Below, piece by piece: positions 33,552 to 41,177 of a stretch of DNA of 64,000 nt (its first letter is position 1; each line of letters starts with the position of its first letter). This stretch comes from Longilinea arvoryzae (GTDB lineage Bacteria; Chloroflexota; Anaerolineae; Anaerolineales; Anaerolineaceae): assembly GCF_001050235.1 (NCBI RefSeq), contig NZ_DF967973.1, forward strand, positions 229,071 to 293,070, written 5' to 3'. Position numbers and translations under genes: made by a program. The notes beneath the pieces were generated by a model. That model was not told where the DNA came from. It searched no databases and saw nothing but the letters and a program-made list of their open reading frames with translations.

Positions 33552-36500
33552 AAACCGACAAAGAACTCAAAACCGCCATCCAGTCTGCAATCCATGAATT
33601 CGAGAAACGACCCCTGCGCGAAGCGGCGCTTGGGCTGCTGAATACGCTGGGATACCGAAGCGAAAAAAGAATCACCCTGGAACCCAATTCTGCGGATCAA
33701 TTCCGCCTGGAGTTTGACTCTGCTGGAAAGCTGAGCCTTGAAAAAGCACTGGTTGAGGATTGGAAAACGGTCGATTTTCTGTTCCAGATCACGGATGAAG
33801 AAGTCATGGACAGCCTGGGGGCACAAGCCAGCCTGTTCAGAAATCAGCGCGTGGACCAAACACTGATCGATTCTTACCTGTTTTTCGCGATTGAATTACA
33901 ACAGGCCAAATATACGCGCACGCAACTGGCGGGAATCACGCGCGAGATTAATAAGGTTTTTTCGATGCCGGTGATGGTGTTGTTTAAGCACGATGAATGC
34001 CTTTCAATCTCCATTATTGCCCGGCGAATGAATAAACGGGATGCCAGCAAAGATGTGCTTGAAAAGGTGACACTGATCAAGGATATCCACCTGCAAGCGA
34101 CAAAACGAGCGCATGTTGAGATTCTGGCAGATCTTTCATTCGATATGCTGTACCAACGCCAGCACTTTAGCAATTTTGTAGAATTGCAAAAAGCCTGGGA
34201 AAAGACGCTGGATATTTCTGAATTGAACAAAAAGTTTTTTCGAGAGGTTGCAGACTGGTATTTCTGGGCGGTTAAAAAGGTGCGCTTTCCGGACGATGAC
34301 GGGAAAAACAGCGAAACCAAGCGGGCTACAGCAGTCATTCGACTAATCACGCGCCTGATCTTCGTGTGGTTCATCAAAGAAAAAGGGTTGGTACCGGAAG
34401 AACTATTCAATGAACAAGAGCTGAAGAAGGTACTGAAGCCGGCAGACAGCAAGCAGAGTGTGTATTTTAAAGCCATCCTGCAAAACCTGTTTTTTGCCAC
34501 GCTGAACACAGAAATGGGACCGTTGCGCCGTTGGCGCAACGAAAATGACAAACCGGGCGGGCGGGACGGACATTACGGAATCTCAACGGTTTACCGATTT
34601 CGAGATGCTTTTAACGACCCGGACGGCGCACTGCGGCTTTTTTCGGGGATTCCGTTTTTAAATGGCGGTCTATTCGAATGCCTGGATAAACGGGATGTGA
34701 AACCTGAGGTGATCATCGACGGATTTTCAGAAATCACCAAAAATCAACCGGTTGTGCCGGATGAGCTTTTCTTTGGCAAGGAACACGCGGTAGACCTGAG
34801 CGAGGAATATGGCGACGAACGGCGCAATAGCGAACGCGTTCGCGGCTTGATTCACATCTTCGAGAACTATAAATTCACCATCGAAGAGAACACGCCGGTG
34901 GAAGAGGAAATTGCGCTCGACCCGGAATTGCTGGGTAAGGTGTTTGAAAATCTGCTGGCGGCCTATAACCCCGAAACGGGCACCACCGCCCGCAAGCAGA
35001 CCGGATCCTTTTACACGCCGCGTGAGATCGTCAATTACATGGTTGACGAATCGCTGATTGCCTACCTGGAAACCAAGTTGAACGGCGGGGATGAAACGCA
35101 AGTACGCCTGCGCCAGTTAATGTCTTACGAGCAGGAACCAACTGCTTTTGACGAGGCCGAATCGCAAGCTTTGATCGAGGCGATTGACGCGGTTAAGGTG
35201 CTGGATCCGGCATGCGGCTCGGGGGCTTTTCCGATGGGCGTGCTGCATAAATTGGTGTTCATCCTGGGAAAATTGGACCCGGATAATTCCAAATGGCGGG
35301 AAGTGCAACGGCAGAAAGCCATTCGCGAGACAGAGGAAGCCTATGGAATCGGAAATCAAGCAGAACGCCAGCAGCGATTGATCGACATCGACGAAGCTTT
35401 TGAGAACAATTCCGGAGACTATGGACGCAAGTTGTATTTGATTGAAAACTGCATCTACGGCGTGGATATCCAGGCGATCGCGGTGCAAATTGCCAAACTG
35501 CGCTTCTTTATTTCACTGGTGGTGGAACAAAGGGTTGACCCCCAAAAGAAAAACCTGGGGATTCTGCCGCTGCCTAACCTGGAGACCAAATTCGTAGCGG
35601 CGAATTCATTGATTGGGATTGAACGGCCGGTTGAAAGTCAGAAGCCAAAAGAAAATGTGCCAGAGGTTCCGCCCGAAGTGGAGGAAAAGGCCGATTTGGT
35701 GCTGAATGATTTCAGGCAGTATTTACAGATGCGTAACCCGGAGCTGAAAGATTCATATTTGCAGAGCGCAAAAAAGCTGGGCGATGAGATCAATCAGGTC
35801 ATGACCAGGTTTCCGGATTGGGCGCCATTGCAGGTGGAGTGGATATTCACAACGCACACCAAATTGGAAGAATTACGAACGCTATTGCCTTTGAAAAAAC
35901 CTCAGAAGGGAACTGCGCAACAACTTACTTCCATGGAAGTTTTACAACTGGAAGCAGAGCTTAAGGAGGTACGATCGAAAATATTCCGGGCGCGCAGCCA
36001 TGAAACTAAAAAAAATTATCGCCAAGCCGATAAACAGATTAGGACTAAAATTGCTGAACTGCTGGTAAAGCAGGGTTTGGAAAGCGACAACGCGGAAAAA
36101 TTAGCGGGATGGGATCCCTTTGATCAGAATGCCAGCGCCGGATTCTTCGATCCTGAATGGATGTTTGGAATCATGGATGGTTTTGATATAACGATCGGAA
36201 ATCCGCCTTATGTACAACTTCAGTCATTAGGTGAAAGCGCTGATGTATTAAAAAGGATGGGGTATGAAACTTTTGCAAGGATGGGTGATTTATATTGCCT
36301 GTTTTATGAAAAAGGGTTTCAATTGCTACGGCCAAAAGGCATTTTGGCATATATAACCAGCAATAAATGGATGCGAGCAGGTTATGGTGAAGCTTTAAGA
36401 AAATACTTTGCGGACCATACCAATCCACTATTACTTATTGATTTTTCAGGTCAGAAGATTTTTGAATCGGCCACTGTGGATGTGAATATCTTAATATCAG

Positions 36501-37447
36501 AAAAATCGAGTAATCTAAATCAAACGATAGGGTGTTCGATTCTTGATAAAGGTAGCCTAAATAATTTGAGCCTTTTTATCGAGCAGCATTCAACAGTGAA
36601 CAATTTTTCCATTAGCAAAAGTTGGAGTATCCTTTCGGATATTGAGCAGCGAATTAAAGCCAAAATTGAAGAAGTTGGGGTACCACTGAAGGATTGGGAT
36701 ATTCAGATTAATTATGGGATTAAGACCGGCCTAAATGAAGCTTTTATTATCTCAGGTGAAAAGAGAAAAGAAATTGTCGCGGCAGATCCAAAATCTGCTG
36801 AAATAATTCGACCCATTTTAAGAGGCAGAGATATCAAAAGGTATAGGTATGAATTTTGTGACTTATGGCTGATCAATACTCATAACGGATTACCCAATGA
36901 GAACATACCCCGGATTGATCAAAATTGTTTCCCTGCGATAAAAGCGCATCTTGATAGTTTTCGTGATTCATTGATTAAAAGATCTGACATGGGAGATACT
37001 CCTTATAACTTAAGAAGCTGTGTTTATTTGGACGATTTTTATAAGCAGAAAATCATTTGGGGCGAAATTTCTGACGAACCAAAATTTGCCTTTGATTTAT
37101 CGGGATCATTATTTTTATCCAATACGGTTTTCTTTATGACCGGAGATTCTTTGCCTTATCTTCTAGGACTCTTGAACTCGAAATTTTCAAGATACTTTTT
37201 TTCAAAAATTGGTACAACAACAGGGATGGGAACAGTTCGCTGGTTAAAGTATAAAATAGAAACACTTCCAATACCAAAACTTTCCTCTCAAGAACAAATC
37301 CCGTTTACACAGTTAATAGAGAGCATTTTAGACACTAAGAAGGATAGTGGAAATACTAAAGATATAGAAAATTTACTAGACAACAAAATATACAGCTTAT
37401 TTGGTTTCACACAAGATGAAATAAATGTTATTGAAGGGGGGGGGTAA
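33548..37447 (+). CDS. Eco57I-type adenine DNA methylase with switchable specificity end
   Basis: 1299 residues. Residues 1 to about 480 are an N-terminal region typical of large stand-alone methylases. Then come TGSFYTPREIVNYMVDE, motif I DPACGSGAF (553) and motif IV NPPY (885-888), which mark an N6-adenine methylase. The C-terminus from about residue 1018 is a TaqI-like specificity domain (QINYGIKTGLNEAF, PILRGRDIKRY, GLLNSKFSRYFF, LPIPKL). Its DNA from 36568 on is repeated in inverted orientation at 38459-38193 with a different continuation, so the last ~204 residues are exchangeable by inversion. The gene ends in nine G (EGGG-stop). AT-rich. Alternative view: PglX-like, but no other BREX gene is present. 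Confidence 0.88.
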   Translation: MKTDKELKTAIQSAIHEFEKRPLREAALGLLNTLGYRSEKRITLEPNSADQFRLEFDSAGKLSLEKALVEDWKTVDFLFQITDEEVMDSLGAQASLFRNQRVDQTLIDSYLFFAIELQQAKYTRTQLAGITREINKVFSMPVMVLFKHDECLSISIIARRMNKRDASKDVLEKVTLIKDIHLQATKRAHVEILADLSFDMLYQRQHFSNFVELQKAWEKTLDISELNKKFFREVADWYFWAVKKVRFPDDDGKNSETKRATAVIRLITRLIFVWFIKEKGLVPEELFNEQELKKVLKPADSKQSVYFKAILQNLFFATLNTEMGPLRRWRNENDKPGGRDGHYGISTVYRFRDAFNDPDGALRLFSGIPFLNGGLFECLDKRDVKPEVIIDGFSEITKNQPVVPDELFFGKEHAVDLSEEYGDERRNSERVRGLIHIFENYKFTIEENTPVEEEIALDPELLGKVFENLLAAYNPETGTTARKQTGSFYTPREIVNYMVDESLIAYLETKLNGGDETQVRLRQLMSYEQEPTAFDEAESQALIEAIDAVKVLDPACGSGAFPMGVLHKLVFILGKLDPDNSKWREVQRQKAIRETEEAYGIGNQAERQQRLIDIDEAFENNSGDYGRKLYLIENCIYGVDIQAIAVQIAKLRFFISLVVEQRVDPQKKNLGILPLPNLETKFVAANSLIGIERPVESQKPKENVPEVPPEVEEKADLVLNDFRQYLQMRNPELKDSYLQSAKKLGDEINQVMTRFPDWAPLQVEWIFTTHTKLEELRTLLPLKKPQKGTAQQLTSMEVLQLEAELKEVRSKIFRARSHETKKNYRQADKQIRTKIAELLVKQGLESDNAEKLAGWDPFDQNASAGFFDPEWMFGIMDGFDITIGNPPYVQLQSLGESADVLKRMGYETFARMGDLYCLFYEKGFQLLRPKGILAYITSNKWMRAGYGEALRKYFADHTNPLLLIDFSGQKIFESATVDVNILISEKSSNLNQTIGCSILDKGSLNNLSLFIEQHSTVNNFSISKSWSILSDIEQRIKAKIEEVGVPLKDWDIQINYGIKTGLNEAFIISGEKRKEIVAADPKSAEIIRPILRGRDIKRYRYEFCDLWLINTHNGLPNENIPRIDQNCFPAIKAHLDSFRDSLIKRSDMGDTPYNLRSCVYLDDFYKQKIIWGEISDEPKFAFDLSGSLFLSNTVFFMTGDSLPYLLGLLNSKFSRYFFSKIGTTTGMGTVRWLKYKIETLPIPKLSSQEQIPFTQLIESILDTKKDSGNTKDIENLLDNKIYSLFGFTQDEINVIEGGG
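36568..36834 (+). repeat. Left inverted repeat of the invertible segment (267 bp)
   Basis: Matches the reverse complement of 38193-38459 over 267 bp, with one difference noted (C at about 36686, where the other copy gives T). It encodes about 89 residues of the methylase just before the variable end. Frame is preserved in both copies. Confidence 0.95.
37436..37444 (+). repeat. G9 homopolymer at the methylase 3' end
   Basis: Nine consecutive G directly before the TAA stop. Homopolymers of this length are slippage-prone, but a shift here would change only the last few residues. Confidence 0.9.
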
Positions 37448-37483
37448 ATTATGCCTAATAATCATCCAATCTTTTTTGTGTCA

Positions 37484-38431
37484 TTATCGACTCATTGATC
37501 TTAGCTCAGATGAAATCTTTTCAATATGAGCAATTTCGTCTCGGGTAAAACCATACAAGTTGTAGATAATAGAGTCTACTTCGTCTTCGAGATTATAGCT
37601 ATTCAACGACCTTCTTCGTTCTTCAAAGATTTGGACACAAAGTGTCTCTAATTTATTGCGATTTTCCCCAGAGACAGGCGGTATTGGTAATCGGTCGATA
37701 TAAATTTTCTGCATTAAAAATCCACCTGTATCTAAAACAGCAATATTGTTACGAATGAAAAAGCACATTAATTTGGAGTTCAATATAGGTAAAATATATA
37801 ACAAATTGTCGCCAGTAATCATGAAACACGTCTTATCTAGGAAAATCCCTTCTTCTGAATAAGAGAAACGTGGAAAACGATCACTATCTGTTTTCTTATG
37901 AACGCGCATAGTCTCTGCATACACAATTTTCTGCTTATAAAAATCGTCCGAATAATTAGCGCCCCACCGCTGGAGAGAATACCATTCATATCGTATTCCT
38001 GTTTCAGCTCTATTTCGAGCTAATAACTGATCTTTATACAATAACAGATGATTATAGGCTGAAGGGAATTGTTCCTTAAACTGAAATTCCGCGATTTCCG
38101 AAGCACCTATTATTGATGCATCATTATGTAAAGGAAAGTGCCAAGGTATGTGAAGTAGCCATAGATCGGAAAATTTATATTCATAACGTTTAATATCTCT
38201 GCCTCTTAAAATGGGTCGAATTATTTCAGCAGATTTTGGATCTGCCGCGACAATTTCTTTTCTCTTTTCACCTGAGATAATAAAAGCTTCATTTAGGCCG
38301 GTCTTAATCCCATAATTAATCTGAATATCCCAATCCTTCAATGGTACCCCAACTTCTTCAATTTTGGCTTTAATTCGCTGCTCAATATCCGAAAGGATAC
38401 TCCAACTTTTGCTAATGGAAAAATTGTTCAC
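37484..38431 (-). CDS. Silent alternative specificity end of the methylase
   Basis: 315 residues counted from GTG 38431, but the frame is better seen as a cassette. Its first ~80 residues repeat the methylase sequence from NNFSISKSW to LRGRDIKRY, and then a different specificity end follows (YEYKFSDLWLLHIPW, FYKQKIVYAETM, LPIPPVSG, YNLYGFTRDEIAHIE). It has no methylase motifs, no ribosome site and a stop codon (TAA) just outside the repeat. So it is not expressed as it lies. Inversion between the repeats would join it in frame to the methylase body. Several motifs (DDFYKQKI, GDxLLYxLPxLNSK, YGFTxDEI) match the active end, so both are of the same TaqI-like fold. Confidence 0.9.
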   Translation of the reverse strand: MNNFSISKSWSILSDIEQRIKAKIEEVGVPLKDWDIQINYGIKTGLNEAFIISGEKRKEIVAADPKSAEIIRPILRGRDIKRYEYKFSDLWLLHIPWHFPLHNDASIIGASEIAEFQFKEQFPSAYNHLLLYKDQLLARNRAETGIRYEWYSLQRWGANYSDDFYKQKIVYAETMRVHKKTDSDRFPRFSYSEEGIFLDKTCFMITGDNLLYILPILNSKLMCFFIRNNIAVLDTGGFLMQKIYIDRLPIPPVSGENRNKLETLCVQIFEERRRSLNSYNLEDEVDSIIYNLYGFTRDEIAHIEKISSELRSMSR

Positions 38432-38459
38432 TGTTGAATGCTGCTCGATAAAAAGGCTC
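38193..38459 (-). repeat. Right inverted repeat of the invertible segment (267 bp)
   Basis: Inverted copy of 36568-36834. Its outer end at 38459 is 37 bp before the recombinase start. Confidence 0.95.
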
Positions 38460-38496
38460 CTATTATTTTACAATCATAAAAAAGGGAGAGGTCCAA

Positions 38497-39105
38497 ATGA
38501 ACTTCGGATATATCAGGGTCAGCAGCGATAAACAGACAGTTGAAAATCAACGGTTTGAGATCAGTAATTTCGCGCAAAAGAATAACCTTCTTATCGATAG
38601 TTGGATAGAAGAAACGATAAGCGGTACCAAGGGGTACGATAAACGTGCCTTAGGAAAATTACTCAGGGAGGTGGAAAAAGATGATTTGATAATTTGTGCA
38701 GAATTATCACGACTGGGCCGCAATCTTTTCATGATCATGGAGATCTTGTATATCTGTATGAATAAAGAGTGCAAAGTATGGACCATAAAAGATAATTATC
38801 GGTTGGGAAACGATATACAGAGTAAAGTTTTGGCCTTTGCATTTGGTTTATCAGCAGAAATTGAAAGAGATTTAATAAGCCAACGCACTAAGGAAGCCCT
38901 TGCACGAAAAAAAGCTGAGGGAGTCATTTTAGGCAGGCCGAAGGGGAAAAAAACGGAAAAACTGAAGTTGTCTGGTAACGAAATTGCGATTAGAGATATG
39001 TTATCCAAAGGTGTTTCCAAAAGCGAAATAGCAAGAATATTCAATGTAAATAGAATGACTGTTGCCACTTTTATTATTCGAAGAACACTTATTCCAAAAG
39101 AATAA
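38497..39105 (+). CDS. Serine recombinase (resolvase/invertase type)
   Basis: 202 residues, with GGGAGAGG upstream of ATG 38497. The catalytic N-terminal domain has YIRVSSDKQT (catalytic Ser at 9), LSRLGRNLFMI and IERDLISQRTKEALARKKAEG, then GRPKG and a C-terminal helix-turn-helix (GVSKSEIARIFNVNRMTVATFIIRR). The size and layout fit DNA invertases such as Hin/Pin. It lies 37 bp outside the right inverted repeat, reading away from it, so it is the probable invertase of the methylase switch. A TACAAT box (38469-38474) lies between the repeat and the gene. Confidence 0.9.
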   Translation: MNFGYIRVSSDKQTVENQRFEISNFAQKNNLLIDSWIEETISGTKGYDKRALGKLLREVEKDDLIICAELSRLGRNLFMIMEILYICMNKECKVWTIKDNYRLGNDIQSKVLAFAFGLSAEIERDLISQRTKEALARKKAEGVILGRPKGKKTEKLKLSGNEIAIRDMLSKGVSKSEIARIFNVNRMTVATFIIRRTLIPKE

Positions 39106-39185
39106 GCGCTTAGAATAATATAAATGCCATCCAAAGCGCGTTTATTTCAGGGCACCCAGGTCCGCCGCTACCTGAGAAATAAAAA

Positions 39186-39207
39186 GCGGGGTCAATTTCG
39201 ACCCCGC
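39186..39207 (-). terminator. Terminator of the ABC exporter operon
   Basis: Perfect 8-bp stem GCGGGGTC / GACCCCGC. On the minus strand it is followed by TTTTTATTT. It lies 45 nt after the stop of the minus-strand ABC gene. Confidence 0.8.
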
Positions 39208-39251
39208 CCGTACACATTCCTCAGAACTCAGAACTCATTACTCTTCACTCC

Positions 39252-41177
39252 TCAGGCCGCCACCACCACCTCCGCCTCTCTTTCGAACTGCGAGTTATAC
39301 AGCTCGGCGTAGAAGCCGTTGGCGGCCAGCAGCTCTTCGTGCGTGCCCTGCTCCACGATATCCCCGTCGCGCATGACCAAAATCAGGTCGGCGTCGCGGA
39401 TGGTCGACAGGCGGTGGGCGATGATGAAGCTGGTGCGGCCCTTCATCAGGGTGTTCATGGCGCGCTGGATCAGCACTTCGGTGCGCGTGTCGACCGAGCT
39501 GGTGGCCTCGTCCAGGATCAGGATCTTGGGATCGGCCAGGATGGCGCGCGCGATGGTCAGAAGCTGCTTCTGGCCGGACGAGACGTTGCTGGCCTCTTCG
39601 TTCAGCACCATGTTATAGCCGTCCGGCAGGGTGCGCACGAAGTGGTCCACGTGGGCGGCCTTGGCGGCCCGGATGACCTCTTCGTCGGTCGCATCCGTGC
39701 GCCCGTAGCGGATATTGTCCAGGATGCTGCCGTTGTACAGCCAGGTATCCTGCAGCACCATGCCGAACAGCTTGCGCAGGTCGGCGCGGGAGAGGCTGCG
39801 GATGTCGTGCCCGTCGACGCGAATGCTGCCGCTGTTGACGTCGTAGAACCGCATCAGCAGCTTGACCATGGTGGTCTTGCCGGCGCCAGTGGGCCCCACG
39901 ATGGCCACGCGCTGACCGCAGCAGGCCTTGGCCGAAAAGTCGTTGATGATGATCTTGTCGGGGCTGTAGCCGAAGTGCACGTGGTCGAACTCGACCTCGC
40001 CGCGCACGCTCTCGAGCTGCACCGCGCCGGCCGGATCGGGCGATTCCTCTTCCTCATCCAGGAACTTGAAGACGCGTTCGGCCGCGGCGGCGGTTTGCTG
40101 CAGCACGTTGGAGATGTTGGCCAACTGCGTCAGGGGCTGCTGGAAGGAGCGCACGTATTGGATGAAGGCCTGGATGTCGCCGACCGTGATCAGATTGCGC
40201 ACGGCCAGCCAGCCGCCCAGGATGGCGACGCCCACGTAGCCCAGGTTGCCGATGAAGCCCATCACCGGCATCATCAGGCCGGAGAGGAACTGGGATTTCC
40301 AGGCCGAGGAATACAGGGTGGAGTTGTAGACTTCGAAGCCCACCACGCTCTTTTCCTCGCCGTTGAAAGCCTTCATCACCTGGTGCCCGCCGTACATCTC
40401 TTCGATGTGCCCGTTGACGTGGCCCAGGTAATCCTGCTGCTGCTTGAAATACTTCTGCGAGCGGCTGACGATGAAGGCAATGAAGATCAGCGAGAGCGGG
40501 ATGACCAGCAGGGTGATCAGGGTCATGGTCAGGCTGATGGTCAGCATCATGATCAGGATGCCCACCACGGTGACGGCCGAGGTGATGATCTGCGACAGGG
40601 ACTGGTTGAGGGTCTGGCTGACGGTATCGACATCGTTGGTGATGCGCGAGAGCACTTCGCCCTGGTTGGTGCCGTCGAAATAGCGCAGCGGCAGGCGGTT
40701 GATCTTGGAGGCGATGTCCTTGCGGAACTGGTAGGTCACCTTGGCCGACACGCCCGACATGATCCAGCCCTGAATGAAGCTGAACACGCCCGCCAGCAGG
40801 TAGAGGATGGCCATGGTGATGAGGATGTTGCCGATGTAGACAAAGTCGATGCCCTGGCCGGTGCCCGAGATCTGGCCCATGACGCCTTCGAACAGTTTGG
40901 TGGTGGCCTTGCCGAGCACCTTGGGTCCGAAGATGGTGAAGATGGTGGATGCAATGGCAAAAACCGTGACGATGACGAAGGGTACGATGAACGGGCGCAG
41001 ATACTGGATCAGGCGCTTCATGGTGCCCTTGAAGTCGCGTGGTTTTTCGCCGCGCATCATCATGCCCATCGGGCCGTGGCCGCCCGGGCCGCCGGGTCCG
41101 CGGCGTGGACCGAAGGGGCCGGCCCCCGCGGGCGTGTTGCGAGGGGGATTATTGGGATTACCGGTAGGCTGCGTCAT
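39252..41177 (-). CDS. ABC exporter half with canonical ATPase site (YheH-like)
   Basis: 641 residues. The N-terminal ~45 residues are a Pro/Gly-rich cytoplasmic tail (RRGPGGPGGHGPMG). Six membrane helices follow (about 65-360), then the ATPase: Walker A GPTGAGKTT, signature VSSGQKQ, Walker B ILILDEATSSVD with the catalytic Glu, and the H-loop IIAHRLSTI. The start overlaps the stop of the next upstream gene (41174) by 4 nt. So the two form a heterodimeric type IV exporter, probably for drugs, lipids or peptides. A MarR regulator heads the operon. Confidence 0.9.
   Translation of the reverse strand: MTQPTGNPNNPPRNTPAGAGPFGPRRGPGGPGGHGPMGMMMRGEKPRDFKGTMKRLIQYLRPFIVPFVIVTVFAIASTIFTIFGPKVLGKATTKLFEGVMGQISGTGQGIDFVYIGNILITMAILYLLAGVFSFIQGWIMSGVSAKVTYQFRKDIASKINRLPLRYFDGTNQGEVLSRITNDVDTVSQTLNQSLSQIITSAVTVVGILIMMLTISLTMTLITLLVIPLSLIFIAFIVSRSQKYFKQQQDYLGHVNGHIEEMYGGHQVMKAFNGEEKSVVGFEVYNSTLYSSAWKSQFLSGLMMPVMGFIGNLGYVGVAILGGWLAVRNLITVGDIQAFIQYVRSFQQPLTQLANISNVLQQTAAAAERVFKFLDEEEESPDPAGAVQLESVRGEVEFDHVHFGYSPDKIIINDFSAKACCGQRVAIVGPTGAGKTTMVKLLMRFYDVNSGSIRVDGHDIRSLSRADLRKLFGMVLQDTWLYNGSILDNIRYGRTDATDEEVIRAAKAAHVDHFVRTLPDGYNMVLNEEASNVSSGQKQLLTIARAILADPKILILDEATSSVDTRTEVLIQRAMNTLMKGRTSFIIAHRLSTIRDADLILVMRDGDIVEQGTHEELLAANGFYAELYNSQFEREAEVVVAA

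Noticed and set aside
30243..39105. DISARM or BREX locus
   Set aside because: No drmA, drmB or drmC and no pglZ, brxC or brxL gene. Only the helicase, methylase and recombinase are present.
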